Below, one piece after another: positions 53,835 to 62,601 of a DNA stretch of 64,000 nt; position 1 is the first letter of the stretch, and each line of letters begins with the position of its first letter. A model generated the notes under the pieces. It had not been told where the DNA came from. It saw only the letters and a program-made list of their open reading frames with translations, and searched no databases. The position numbers and the translations under genes are program-made. The DNA lies in NCBI RefSeq assembly GCF_031085155.1, contig NZ_JAVHUL010000014.1, positions 1 to 64,000 on the forward strand. Reading direction: 5' to 3'. The stretch comes from Mesonia profundi (lineage in GTDB: Bacteria > Bacteroidota > Bacteroidia > Flavobacteriales > Flavobacteriaceae).

Positions 53835-55028
53835 CTAAGCTTTAGAAAAAATTAAACTAGAACAATTTCCTCCAAAACCAAAAGAATTAGAAAGTACATA
53901 ATTTACTTTCTGTTTCGTAAACGTGGTGTGCGGAGAAAATTTTAAGTCCTTCATCTGTTCCTTTAAGTTCAAATTAGGAAAAACACATTGATTTTGTAAA
54001 CTTAAAATAGAATACACGGCTTCTATCGCTCCGGCAGCAGCTAAGGTATGTCCTGTAAAAGCTTTGGTGCTACTTACTCGCGGAATCTCTTCAAAAAGTC
54101 GTTGAATTGCCATTCCTTCCGAAAGATCATTATTAGGTGTTGCCGTTCCGTGAGCGTTGATGTAATCAATTTGCTTCGGAAGTAACTCTGCTGCATTCAA
54201 GGCTTCTTGCATCGCTAGAAAAGAACCTTCACCTGTTGCCGAAGATGCGGTTTGATGATGTGCATCGTTTGCATTCGCATAAGATTCTAGGTAAGCCAAA
54301 ATAGGTTGTCCCCGTTTATGAGCTTCTTCTTCGGTTTCTAAGACCAAATAAGCTGCGGCTTCTCCTAAATTGAGCCCTTTTCGCTGTTCATCAAAAGGCT
54401 GACAAAGTTCTGAAGATAAAATTCGTAACGAATGAAATCCGTTTAAGGTAAATTTAGAAAGACAGTCGGTTGCGCCCACCAATACCTGTTTTAATCGCTT
54501 TTGTTTTAAAAGTCTGGCGCCCATCATAATGGCATTCGCACCAGAAGAACAGGCGGTACTTATGGTAGAAACCGTTCCGTTAATTCCCAAATAATTTGCC
54601 ATCTCATTGGTGGTAAAACCGGGATGTTGTGCTTCTATAAAAGGAAAATTGTCTGGGTGGTCCTTAAATTGATGATAAAGCTGTTCGGTTTTATCCATTC
54701 CGCCAACGCTGGTTCCATTTACAAAACCTACATCCTTTAGATGAGATGTTAAATTCGCTTGTTGTAAAGCCTGTTTCGCTGCATAGGCTCCCAATAAGGC
54801 AGCACGTGTAAAATGATGTTTTTTAGGAAGTTGTAAGAAATCAGCAATCTCTGCGTTCTTCCATTTAACCTCTCCTGCAGGAAATTCTTGCTGGTGAAGC
54901 GTATCTAAAATTTCGATAGTTCCTATTCCCGATTGAGCTTGTTTTAGGGCACTAAAATTCTCTTCCACATCTTTTCCAATAGCGGAGATTATTCCCATTC
55001 CCGTAACGACAATCTTGGGCGATTTCAT
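53835..55028 (-). CDS. Beta-ketoacyl-ACP synthase II-type ketosynthase (KS1)
   Basis: 397-residue ketosynthase with a complete catalytic triad: C160 in STACSSGANA, His in NAHGTATPNND and His in TGHTLAAAGA. It condenses malonyl-ACP onto the growing chain. Its position directly before the Cys-less partner suggests a KS-CLF heterodimer that sets polyene length. The ACP gene abuts it with no spacer. Full length. Confidence 0.93.
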   Translation of the reverse strand: MKSPKIVVTGMGIISAIGKDVEENFSALKQAQSGIGTIEILDTLHQQEFPAGEVKWKNAEIADFLQLPKKHHFTRAALLGAYAAKQALQQANLTSHLKDVGFVNGTSVGGMDKTEQLYHQFKDHPDNFPFIEAQHPGFTTNEMANYLGINGTVSTISTACSSGANAIMMGARLLKQKRLKQVLVGATDCLSKFTLNGFHSLRILSSELCQPFDEQRKGLNLGEAAAYLVLETEEEAHKRGQPILAYLESYANANDAHHQTASSATGEGSFLAMQEALNAAELLPKQIDYINAHGTATPNNDLSEGMAIQRLFEEIPRVSSTKAFTGHTLAAAGAIEAVYSILSLQNQCVFPNLNLKEQMKDLKFSPHTTFTKQKVNYVLSNSFGFGGNCSSLIFSKA

Positions 55029-55280
55029 CTATGCGTTCTTTTCAATAAATTGCGCCAAGGTTTCTATGCTGGTAAAAACTTCTTTTCCTTGTGCCGGATC
55101 GGTTAATTTAATGCCGAAATCTTTCTCCAACATCACGATTAATTCGAGTGCATCAATAGAATCTAAGCCTATTTCATCTCCAAATAAAAAGTCGTCATTT
55201 TGTATATCTTCCACACTTAAATCTTCCAAATTAAGTTGTTTTATAATCTTTTCTTTTAGTTCTAAACGTAAATCACTCAT
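55029..55280 (-). CDS. Acyl carrier protein (first of two)
   Basis: 83-residue ACP. The phosphopantetheine site is S41 in GLDSIDALELIVMLE, with the usual four-helix length and acidic character. It carries the growing polyene as a thioester. It overlaps the 196-residue gene upstream by 4 nt. A dedicated ACP inside the cluster is typical of aryl-polyene systems. Confidence 0.93.
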   Translation of the reverse strand: MSDLRLELKEKIIKQLNLEDLSVEDIQNDDFLFGDEIGLDSIDALELIVMLEKDFGIKLTDPAQGKEVFTSIETLAQFIEKNA

Positions 55281-55867
55281 TGGGTATATTTTTCTAATAG
55301 CGTTTCTGCGGAAAAAATATGCATTCCGCGGGGCTCAATATAATTTAAAAATAGGTAATAATCATCCAAATTCGCTTCTAACCATCCGCAAATGGCTGCT
55401 GAAGCTTTTTTTTGCTCTAATAAAGACTGCGTATAATTCTGTATAAATTGCGCCTGAAAATCTTCTGCTACAAAGAACGCATTTTCGCTTTGCAATTCGT
55501 GTTTAATACTTAGTTCTCCCATCACAATATTGGGCAAGGTGTACACAAAAGTCGCTGGAGATGGGAAATTATGAATACTTTCTTGATGTTGAGTATCACT
55601 CACTTCACTGCTCGAAGCATTTTGAAAAACCAAAGCGGTATCCTTAGGATATTCTTCTTTTAAAACACAACTCGCAATCATTCCCAGCTTACATAACACA
55701 TCCATTTTATGAAATTTCGGATAATTGATTCCAAAAAAACGATAGGCTTCTTTTAAAAAATCTTGCGTAGAAATATGGGGTTCTGTTTTAAAAATAAGCT
55801 CGTCATCTTTAAAAATTTGATGCTTTTTTAGCTTTACGGAAGAAGTGATGTACCAGTCTCTTTTCAT
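55277..55867 (-). CDS. Short ketosynthase-like remnant protein (196 aa)
   Basis: 196-residue protein without a clear enzymatic motif. Its segments HKMDVLCKLGMIAS and SPATFVYTLPNIVMGEL echo the substrate-tunnel region of ketosynthases/CLFs, and homologues in flavobacterial pigment clusters are often called '3-oxoacyl-ACP synthase'. It is half the length of a real KS and has no Cys-His-His set. A structural or docking role is possible (inference). It overlaps its neighbours on both sides by 4 nt, so it is clearly part of the operon. Confidence 0.65.
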   Translation of the reverse strand: MKRDWYITSSVKLKKHQIFKDDELIFKTEPHISTQDFLKEAYRFFGINYPKFHKMDVLCKLGMIASCVLKEEYPKDTALVFQNASSSEVSDTQHQESIHNFPSPATFVYTLPNIVMGELSIKHELQSENAFFVAEDFQAQFIQNYTQSLLEQKKASAAICGWLEANLDDYYLFLNYIEPRGMHIFSAETLLEKYTQ

Positions 55868-57000
55868 TCCGTTTCCTTTTTTAGAAGCATGGCAAAATTA
55901 CAACCCCCAAAACCTGAAGCGGTTTTTAAAGCGATTTGTAAAGACTTATGCTCTGTGGTTGTAATCATATTAAGGGCTTTGCTAGTCCCCTGATTTTTAT
56001 AACCTAAAGATTTAAAAACTCTATTTTCCTGCAAACTTACTTGACTAAAAATAAGCTCTAATAAAGCGGAAGCACCCAAAGTGTGACCGTAATAAGCTTT
56101 TAGACTATTCAACGGAGTATGTTGTAATCCCAAACGATGAAAAGCTATAGATTCCATTTCGTCATTAAAAAGCGTCGCCGTTCCGTGAGCCGAAATGTAA
56201 TCAATTTCACTCGCTAAAATACCAGCTTCTTGAAGCGCTTTTTGAACGCTTAGATATAAACCTTCTCCGGTTCGTGACGGCCCCGAAATGTGATTCGCAT
56301 CGTTGGCGGTGGCTTCTCCTATAATCTCAATTGCTTCTTCTTTTGGCTTTACGGAAGTCACCCAAACTGCTGCTGCAGCTTCTCCAATATTGATTCCTGT
56401 TCTATCTTTTGAAAAAGGCTCACAAACTCCTTTCGCCAAAGCTTGAAAAGAATTAAATCCCGTTAAGGTAAATTCGCTTACCAAATCTCCTCCCACTACC
56501 ACTGCGTGATCATAGGTTTTATTCTGAATTAATTTTTTAGCAACACTAACTGCAAGTCCGCCAGAGATACAGGCATTGGAAACCACAATTGGAGTTTCAG
56601 GCAATTTAAAATAGTGCTGAAGTCTTTTTGCAAGTTGAGGAAGCTTTGCTCTTTCTTTTGAAAACGGATTTTCTTCCGCCAAGGCATCTACATTTCCTTT
56701 GGTGGTGGCAATAATAAAAACTATTTTTTCTTTCGGAATTTCTTGGTGCGCTTGAAGCACTTCAGCAACTGCCAAGATCATCATTTTCTCTAATTTGGTA
56801 TAAGCTTCTGCATTTTCCAGCCTTTTAAAACGCTCTTGAAGTTTAATTTCAGAAATCTTTCCTGCTACATAATCTCCCATAAACGGAGAATGATAGCTTT
56901 GCATGGCAGATTTGCCCTGAGTTACTGCTTCTATATTTTCTTGGGAAGTGGAACCTAGCGGAGATACAATTTGGTGATTCTCTAAGTAAACTTTTCTCAT
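55864..57000 (-). CDS. Beta-ketoacyl-ACP synthase (KS2)
   Basis: 378-residue ketosynthase counted from the ATG at 57000, which gives a 4-nt ATGA overlap with the thioesterase gene and the usual start MRKVYLENHQIVSPLG. A longer in-frame ATG at 57024 adds eight residues without homology. Catalytic residues: C144 in SNACISGGLA, His in SAHGTATLFND and His in YGHTLGAS. The ACIS elbow differs from the common ACSS of KS1, suggesting a different substrate. Confidence 0.9.
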   Translation of the reverse strand: MRKVYLENHQIVSPLGSTSQENIEAVTQGKSAMQSYHSPFMGDYVAGKISEIKLQERFKRLENAEAYTKLEKMMILAVAEVLQAHQEIPKEKIVFIIATTKGNVDALAEENPFSKERAKLPQLAKRLQHYFKLPETPIVVSNACISGGLAVSVAKKLIQNKTYDHAVVVGGDLVSEFTLTGFNSFQALAKGVCEPFSKDRTGINIGEAAAAVWVTSVKPKEEAIEIIGEATANDANHISGPSRTGEGLYLSVQKALQEAGILASEIDYISAHGTATLFNDEMESIAFHRLGLQHTPLNSLKAYYGHTLGASALLELIFSQVSLQENRVFKSLGYKNQGTSKALNMITTTEHKSLQIALKTASGFGGCNFAMLLKKETE

Positions 57001-57440
57001 TCCAGCCCATGTTTTTCTTTCCACTTTCTAAAAAAGTCGGGAATGCTTAATGAAAGTTGTCCTTCTTTATCGGTAAACACCTGAACGGTTTCTCCTGTAC
57101 AAACCAATTCTTTCCGCTGATTAAAAACTTCGTATTTAAAATGAATTTTAGCCGCTGGTGTATTGTAAAATGTAGTTTTTACGGTAGCTACATCTTCATA
57201 TTTTAAAAAGAGCTTATGCTCACAATAGGATTTTACGACTGGAGTTGCAAAACCTTCTTCGTACATTTTCATATAAGGAATGCCGTACGAGCGATTAAAA
57301 GCTTCTCTCCCATCTTCAAAATAAGTGATGTAATTGCCATGCCAAACCACCTGCAAAGGATCGCAGTCCTTAAAACGAACCCGCACTTGGTATTCATTTA
57401 CCAAGTTGGTAGGCTGGGAATTAAATCTTTCTTTGATCAT
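56997..57440 (-). CDS. 4-hydroxybenzoyl-CoA thioesterase-family acyl thioesterase
   Basis: 147-residue hotdog protein of the 4HBT/YbgC type: FKDCDPLQVVWHGNYITYFEDGREAF carries the catalytic Asp and the conserved Tyr/Phe/Glu strip. It could release the polyene chain or p-coumaroyl from CoA or ACP; the substrate is not known. It overlaps the dehydratase gene and KS2 by 4 nt each, a translationally coupled arrangement. Confidence 0.9.
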   Translation of the reverse strand: MIKERFNSQPTNLVNEYQVRVRFKDCDPLQVVWHGNYITYFEDGREAFNRSYGIPYMKMYEEGFATPVVKSYCEHKLFLKYEDVATVKTTFYNTPAAKIHFKYEVFNQRKELVCTGETVQVFTDKEGQLSLSIPDFFRKWKEKHGLE

Positions 57441-57880
57441 GAAGAAGGAGCTATTGCTGTTTTTATTTCCGCGGAGGCGATCATATTTCCCGCTGCATCT
57501 AATACTTCAGCTTTAGATAATTTAATACCCATAAACTCTTGTATGAAGTTGACTTTTGTGAAAATTTCTTCACCTACTTTAGGAATACGGTAAATATGCG
57601 CTGTTTTAATCGCCCCAATAAAACCTATTTCTATTTTGGTCTCTTGGGCGAGGTAATCGAGATAGCCTTTTTGCAAGGCGATACTTTGCGCCATATTTTC
57701 TAGGAGACCCGCTTCAGAAAAATAGTTTTCTTGATTAAGAATATTATCTTCTTCTATCTTAAGACCCGTTAGCACCTGCTCTTCATTGGCCTCATACAAT
57801 GCGCTTAGCATCACAAAAGGTTGTTTTTGTGGAATAAGTTGTTGCACTAATGCAGATTCTATAAGGAGCTCTTTTATCAT
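57437..57880 (-). CDS. ApeP-like 3-hydroxyacyl-ACP dehydratase
   Basis: 147-residue hotdog protein whose start (IPQKQPFVMLSALYE) and the segment SEAGLLENMAQSIALQKGY match the ApeP-type dehydratase family of aryl-polyene clusters. The E-N-M-A-Q motif is where FabZ-type enzymes carry their catalytic Glu. It would dehydrate the 3-hydroxyacyl intermediate to the conjugated enoyl in each cycle; the absence of any enoyl reductase in the cluster fits retention of the double bonds. Confidence 0.87.
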   Translation of the reverse strand: MIKELLIESALVQQLIPQKQPFVMLSALYEANEEQVLTGLKIEEDNILNQENYFSEAGLLENMAQSIALQKGYLDYLAQETKIEIGFIGAIKTAHIYRIPKVGEEIFTKVNFIQEFMGIKLSKAEVLDAAGNMIASAEIKTAIAPSS

Positions 57881-58758
57881 GATTTATATTCTTTCCAAAA
57901 ATCGTAAAAATTAAACCATTGCGCAGGGTATTTTCTTACCATTTTTTCTAAATACTGAGTGTATCCCAATAAAATTTCTTGAGTCGAGTACTTAGATGGC
58001 ATAAATCTTCTCGCGTAAAAGTGATAATGGAAATTTTTCTCTCGCATAATATAGGCAAATAAGATAGGCAACTTCTTTTGGGCTACCAGCTTAAAGGGGC
58101 CTTGAAAAAACTCGGTTTCTTTTCCTAGAAAATCTGCTTTTAAATGCTTTCCTTCTCCACTCCTATCTGCTGCAAAAACCAATAATTCGTTATTTTGAAT
58201 CGCATCGTTAATTTTAAATACATGAGACATATCATCTTTGATGACAATAAGCTTCAGATGCGTTTCTCCAGTTACAGAGTTAAGGTAACTCTTGATTTGT
58301 TCATGCTCTGTATCTGTAACCACCATATTGATATGAATAGGTTCACTGGATACTTCCGTAAAGAAAGACCTAGAGATATTGAAATTGCCAATATGTGCGG
58401 TAAAAATAATCCCGCCTTTGCCTTCCTCTATCAGTTTCTTTATATGCTGAATTCCATCAAACTCAAAAGTAAATTTTTTTCTAAGTCCTACCGTTACGGC
58501 AACCCGATCTATTAAGGTTTTACCTAACTGCACATAAGAGTTGAAAATTCCTGCTAAGGATTTCATTTTAGAAAACTCTAGTCGGTTATGGTAATAATTA
58601 TAGATGTTTTTACTTGTGGTATACGAAGAAAAAATAAAGTAGAATGCCACAAAATAAAGTAGACCGTAAGCAGCTCTTAGACCAAGGTGTTTAATAAAAA
58701 ATATAAAAATTTTATATCCTAGAACACTGCCCTTAGATTGTCCTTTCCAATCTGCCAT
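57877..58758 (-). CDS. LpxL/HtrB-like membrane acyltransferase
   Basis: 293-residue protein of the lysophospholipid/Kdo2-lipid A acyltransferase superfamily with one N-terminal membrane helix. The catalytic box reads AHIGNFN, H122-x4-N127, where typical members have Asp or Glu. Later conserved stretches are present (AADRSGEGKHLKADFLG, FQGPFKLVAQ). Aryl-polyene clusters regularly carry such enzymes, which attach the pigment to a lipid. The Asn may mean altered chemistry; this is inference. It overlaps the dehydratase gene by 4 nt. Confidence 0.85.
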   Translation of the reverse strand: MADWKGQSKGSVLGYKIFIFFIKHLGLRAAYGLLYFVAFYFIFSSYTTSKNIYNYYHNRLEFSKMKSLAGIFNSYVQLGKTLIDRVAVTVGLRKKFTFEFDGIQHIKKLIEEGKGGIIFTAHIGNFNISRSFFTEVSSEPIHINMVVTDTEHEQIKSYLNSVTGETHLKLIVIKDDMSHVFKINDAIQNNELLVFAADRSGEGKHLKADFLGKETEFFQGPFKLVAQKKLPILFAYIMREKNFHYHFYARRFMPSKYSTQEILLGYTQYLEKMVRKYPAQWFNFYDFWKEYKS

Positions 58759-58763
58759 GGTGG

Positions 58764-59009
58764 TTACTGCTTAAGCTTGGTATCGATAAGACTATAAAAG
58801 TCTTCAAAAGTATCAATATTCACAAAGTCTTCTCCTAAAAGCTTTATTCCAAAACTAGACTCAATGGCGACCACTAAATCTACATAATCTAAACTGTCTA
58901 AATCTAACGTATCTTTTAAATTCGCTGTTGTTGAAATTTCACTTTGTTCTACTTCGAACTCATCCACCAAAAAATCATCTATTTTTGAAATGATTTCACC
59001 TCTTTCCAT
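58764..59009 (-). CDS. Acyl carrier protein (second of two)
   Basis: 81-residue ACP with S39 in LDLDSLDYVDLVVAIE as the phosphopantetheine site. It is acidic and lies between KS3 and the LpxL-like acyltransferase. Two distinct ACPs (this one with DSLD, the other with DSID) hint at separate priming and elongation roles. Confidence 0.93.
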   Translation of the reverse strand: MERGEIISKIDDFLVDEFEVEQSEISTTANLKDTLDLDSLDYVDLVVAIESSFGIKLLGEDFVNIDTFEDFYSLIDTKLKQ

Positions 59010-59026
59010 TGATTAAGATTTTACTG

Positions 59027-60250
59027 TTATTGCTTTACCTTCTGGATGACTAAAGCAGAATTGGTTCCGCCAAACCCAAAAGAATTGCTCAAAAATACAT
59101 CAATTTTTGCGTTTAACGTTTCCTTAACTAAATTTAATTTGGCAGAATCTTCATCGGGCTCGTCTAAATTGATATTGGGAGCTATAAAATCGTTTTGCAT
59201 CATAAGTAGAGAATAGACCACTTCACTCGCACCAGCCATCCAACATTCGTGCCCTGTCATCGATTTTGTAGAGCTTACAAAGGGTTTTCCCTTTTCAAAA
59301 ACTTCGTGAATAGCTTTGGCTTCATTGGTATCTCCTATGGGCGTAGAAGTTGCGTGGGCATTGACATAAGTAATTTTTTCGGCAGAAATATTTGCCATTT
59401 CTAGCGCGCGTTTCATCGCTCGCGCTGGTCCTTCTTGATTGGGCGTAGAAATATGATCGCCATTAGAAGAAAAACCATAGCCGGTAACTTCTCCTAAAAT
59501 AGTGGCACCTCTTTTTACAGCCGACTCATAGCTTTCGAGGAATAAAGCAGCACTTCCGCCGCTAGGCACTAATCCGTCTCTATCTTTATCAAAAGGCCGA
59601 CTTGCTTTATGGGGCTCATTTTCTCGTGGAGAAAAAACACCTAAACCATCAAAGCTCCCCATAGCATACTCGTTAATTTCTTGAGCTCCGCCACAAAGAA
59701 TATAGTCTTGTAAGCCTTGCTTAATAAGCAAATAAGCCATTCCAATACTATGAGAACCGCTAGCACAAGCCGCACTTACGGTAAGATTGATTCCTTTGAG
59801 TTTAAAGATGGTAGCCAAATTCATACTGCATGTAGAATTCATCGATTTAAAAACGCTTCCAGAGCCTACCAAGGTCGTATCTTTTTTGTCTCTAATTTTA
59901 TCGGTAACTTCTATCACCGAATTGGCCGTACTATCGTTCCCAAAAAGAATTCCTATTTCTTGGGTATCTAAAAATTCTTGATCTATTCCTGCTTGTTCAA
60001 ATGCTTGTTGGGAGGCTACATAAGCGTATTCTGTCTCGGCTCCTATGCTAATGCGTTGTCTTCGGGTGAGTTCTTTTTTAAGGTTGAGCGGCGGAACCAC
60101 TCCTGTTAACGCCGATCTATAACCAAAATCTTTTCGTTTTTCATCATATTTAATTCCAGATTTTCCCGCTCGCAAAGAAGCAGTCACTTCTTCTCGATTG
60201 GTTCCTATACAAGAATAAATTCCCATACCTGTAATGACAACTCTTCGCAT
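59027..60250 (-). CDS. Beta-ketoacyl-ACP synthase (KS3)
   Basis: 407-residue KAS II-type ketosynthase. C162 in SAACASGSHS, His in NAHATSTPIGD and His in TGHECWMAGASE give the full triad; NAHATS replaces the usual NAHGTS/T. The WMAGASE stretch resembles KAS I/FabB-type enzymes. It probably elongates the polyene or starts it on the coumaroyl primer; which cannot be decided. It lies between FabG (5 nt) and the second ACP (17 nt, the largest spacer in the operon). Confidence 0.92.
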   Translation of the reverse strand: MRRVVITGMGIYSCIGTNREEVTASLRAGKSGIKYDEKRKDFGYRSALTGVVPPLNLKKELTRRQRISIGAETEYAYVASQQAFEQAGIDQEFLDTQEIGILFGNDSTANSVIEVTDKIRDKKDTTLVGSGSVFKSMNSTCSMNLATIFKLKGINLTVSAACASGSHSIGMAYLLIKQGLQDYILCGGAQEINEYAMGSFDGLGVFSPRENEPHKASRPFDKDRDGLVPSGGSAALFLESYESAVKRGATILGEVTGYGFSSNGDHISTPNQEGPARAMKRALEMANISAEKITYVNAHATSTPIGDTNEAKAIHEVFEKGKPFVSSTKSMTGHECWMAGASEVVYSLLMMQNDFIAPNINLDEPDEDSAKLNLVKETLNAKIDVFLSNSFGFGGTNSALVIQKVKQ

Positions 60251-60255
60251 AAATT

Positions 60256-60987
60256 TTATGAATAAATTCCTCCGTTTATATTAATGACTTCCCCTGTAAT
60301 GTATGAAGATTTTTTGGAAGCTAAAAAACTAACCAAATCGGCTACTTCTTGTGCTTCTCCAAATCTATTGGCAGGAATCAGTTTTTTCAACTCTTTTTCA
60401 TCCAAATCTTTAGTCATATCTGAATGGATAAAACCTGGTGCCACCGCATTTACCGTTACTTTTCTTTTGGCGATTTCTTGCGCTAAAGCTTTGGTAGCAG
60501 CAATTACCGCTCCTTTTGCGGCAGAATAATTGGTTTGTCCTGGCGTGCCTTTCATCCCAGATAAGGAAACCATGTTAATCACTCTTCCGTAGCGTTGTTT
60601 TAGTAAAGATTTTAAAAAATATTGCGTCACATTATAAAAACCTTGTAAGCTGGTTTGGATCACGCTATTCCAATCTTCTTCTGGCATCCACATAAAAAGT
60701 CCGTCTTTAGTGATTCCAGCATTATTCACCACCACTTCTATTTGCGCATCGGGGTTTTCTTTCATCCACGCATCAAAAAATTGAGTGGTTGCTTCTTTAT
60801 TAGCCACATCAAATTGAAGTGCCTCACATGCTACTCCGCACGCCTCTATTTCCGCTTTAGCGTTATGAGCCGCTTCTTGATTAGACTTAAAAGTAAAAAG
60901 AATATGGTAATTTAAATCTTTTGCCAATTGTAAAGCGATGGCTTTCCCTAAACCTCTAGAACCGCCAGTAATTATTGCGTATTTCAT
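60256..60987 (-). CDS. fabG: 3-oxoacyl-ACP reductase (FabG/SDR)
   Basis: 243-residue SDR enzyme from the ATG at 60987: TGGSRGLGKAIA (NADPH site), NNAG, catalytic S in MVSLSGMKG, and Y-x3-K in TNYSAAKGA, followed by NAVAPGFI. An in-frame ATG at 61017 would overlap the end of the ammonia-lyase gene and add a polar leader, so it is rejected. It reduces each 3-oxoacyl-ACP in the polyene cycle. It starts 4 nt after the ammonia-lyase stop. Confidence 0.93.
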   Translation of the reverse strand: MKYAIITGGSRGLGKAIALQLAKDLNYHILFTFKSNQEAAHNAKAEIEACGVACEALQFDVANKEATTQFFDAWMKENPDAQIEVVVNNAGITKDGLFMWMPEEDWNSVIQTSLQGFYNVTQYFLKSLLKQRYGRVINMVSLSGMKGTPGQTNYSAAKGAVIAATKALAQEIAKRKVTVNAVAPGFIHSDMTKDLDEKELKKLIPANRFGEAQEVADLVSFLASKKSSYITGEVININGGIYS

Positions 60988-60991
60988 GTTG

Positions 60992-62530
60992 TTATTTTTT
61001 TTCGCGGTAAGCTTCATTTTCCAATAAAAACTCTTTTACCTTTTTTATATACGGGTAAATAGCTTCGTCCGTTTTGAAAGGAGGAACGATTTCTTTTAAT
61101 TGCTCAAGAATAGAAACAGAAGCCGATGATAATTTCTTTCCCTTTTCGGAAAAATAAGCTGCTTGGGTTAATGCAATCAACTGAATTGCCAATACCTCGT
61201 ACGCATTATCAATAACCGTTTTGGTCATATTTGCCGCGTTGGTTCCCATACTCACCACATCTTGATTGTCGTTATTATTAGGAATGCTATGAATATACAT
61301 CGAATTGGATAGCGCCTGATTTTCTGCTGTCGTCGAAACTGCTGTAAATTGCATTCCTTGAACTCCAAAATTAAGTCCTAAAGTCCCCAAGTTGATAAAT
61401 GGCGGAAAAAGTTCGTTCAGCTTAGCGTTGAGCAAGTAATTAAGCTGTCGTTCTGCCAACATACTCAGTTTGGTAATACCTAACTTTAACTTGTCCATTT
61501 CTAGAGCGATATAATCGCCGTGAAAATTCCCTCCGTGATATATTTGCTGTGAAGCCACATCTACAATAGGATTATCGTTGGCAGAATTTACTTCTTCTAT
61601 CAAAATAGATTCTGTATTTTTAATCGTATCTTTTATAGGTCCCAAAATTTGAGGCACACAACGCAAACTATAATATTCTTGTACTTTTTCTTTAAATACT
61701 TTCTCTTCCTTGGGATTATACAAATGCTGAATCCTACTTTTTATACGTCCGCTATCCTTTAAATGAGTCCGCATTAATCCTGCAATTTCTTGTTGTCCTT
61801 TGTGCTTTTTGGCGGCATTAAGCTGTTCAGAAAAATGATCATCATAAGCTTCTACCAATTCATTGATTAACGAACTTGCAAAAACCGACCAGTTTAAAAG
61901 ACGTTTAGCGTAAATGGTATTCACAATTCCAATTCCCGTCATAGCTGAAGTTCCGTTCATAAGTCCCAGTCCTTCCCTACCTTTTACTTGAATAGGCTGT
62001 ATTCCTTCTTGCTTAAAAACTTCTTGTGTATCGCAGCGTTTTCCTTGATAAAAAACCTCTCCTTCCCCAATAAGAACCAAAGCCAAGTGTGCCAATTGCA
62101 CTAAATCTCCGCTTGCTCCTACTCCGCCATGCTCAAAAATTAAGGGAGTAATCTCTTTATTTAAAAGCTGAGTCATCACTTCGATGACGCTTTGATGCAC
62201 TCCAGATTTCCCTAGACTTAACGTATTTAAACGCGCCAACATTAAAGATTTTACATACAAAGGCTCCATAATCTTCCCAGCGCCCGAAGCATGACTTCTT
62301 ATAAGATTATACTGTAGGGCAGTTAGGTCTTGAGTTTCTATTTGATATTGAGCCATAGGTCCAAACCCGGTGTTTACCCCGTAGATCACTTTGTTTTTGG
62401 CAAACTCTTGTAAAAAAGTAAAACTTTCTTCTACCCTATCTTGTATGGATGAATCCCAAGAAATTTTCTTATTCTCAAATAAAATCTTATAAAAGTCCTG
62501 AAATGTAATCTCTTCTTTAATTGCTATCAT
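60992..62530 (-). CDS. Tyrosine ammonia-lyase (aromatic amino acid lyase)
   Basis: 512-residue MIO-dependent lyase. The MIO triad A139-S140-G141 in GGVGASGDLVQL, Y50 in VIYGVNTGFGPMAQY and the selectivity loop NLIRSHASGAG (S79-H80) are visible. As I recall them, the loop and large stretches match the characterised Flavobacterium johnsoniae tyrosine ammonia-lyase closely, so TAL rather than histidine ammonia-lyase is the better name. It would turn tyrosine into p-coumarate, the aryl starter of flexirubin-type polyenes. No hut genes are nearby. First gene of the pigment operon, with a promoter at 62567. Confidence 0.9.
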   Translation of the reverse strand: MIAIKEEITFQDFYKILFENKKISWDSSIQDRVEESFTFLQEFAKNKVIYGVNTGFGPMAQYQIETQDLTALQYNLIRSHASGAGKIMEPLYVKSLMLARLNTLSLGKSGVHQSVIEVMTQLLNKEITPLIFEHGGVGASGDLVQLAHLALVLIGEGEVFYQGKRCDTQEVFKQEGIQPIQVKGREGLGLMNGTSAMTGIGIVNTIYAKRLLNWSVFASSLINELVEAYDDHFSEQLNAAKKHKGQQEIAGLMRTHLKDSGRIKSRIQHLYNPKEEKVFKEKVQEYYSLRCVPQILGPIKDTIKNTESILIEEVNSANDNPIVDVASQQIYHGGNFHGDYIALEMDKLKLGITKLSMLAERQLNYLLNAKLNELFPPFINLGTLGLNFGVQGMQFTAVSTTAENQALSNSMYIHSIPNNNDNQDVVSMGTNAANMTKTVIDNAYEVLAIQLIALTQAAYFSEKGKKLSSASVSILEQLKEIVPPFKTDEAIYPYIKKVKEFLLENEAYREKK

Positions 62531-62566
62531 AATATGCGAAAGTTTGTTAAAATCTTTCTAGTTTCG

Positions 62567-62595
62567 CAAATGTAGTATATTTACCAAGCAAACAA
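62567..62595 (-). promoter_or_regulatory. Promoter of the 21-gene pigment operon
   Basis: On the minus strand TACATTTG (TAnnTTTG) lies at 62574-62567, 36 nt before the TAL start, with a TTG at 62595-62593 and an 18-nt spacer. It is the only convincing promoter in the 71-bp divergent gap; a weaker TATATTTA could serve the halogenase gene on the other strand. Confidence 0.6.
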
Positions 62596-62601
62596 AATAG
62601 A

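Noticed and set aside
60992-62530. Histidine ammonia-lyase of histidine degradation (hutH)
   Set aside because: No hutU, hutI or hutG is near, the gene heads a polyene operon, and its active-site loop matches what I recall of the flavobacterial tyrosine ammonia-lyase.
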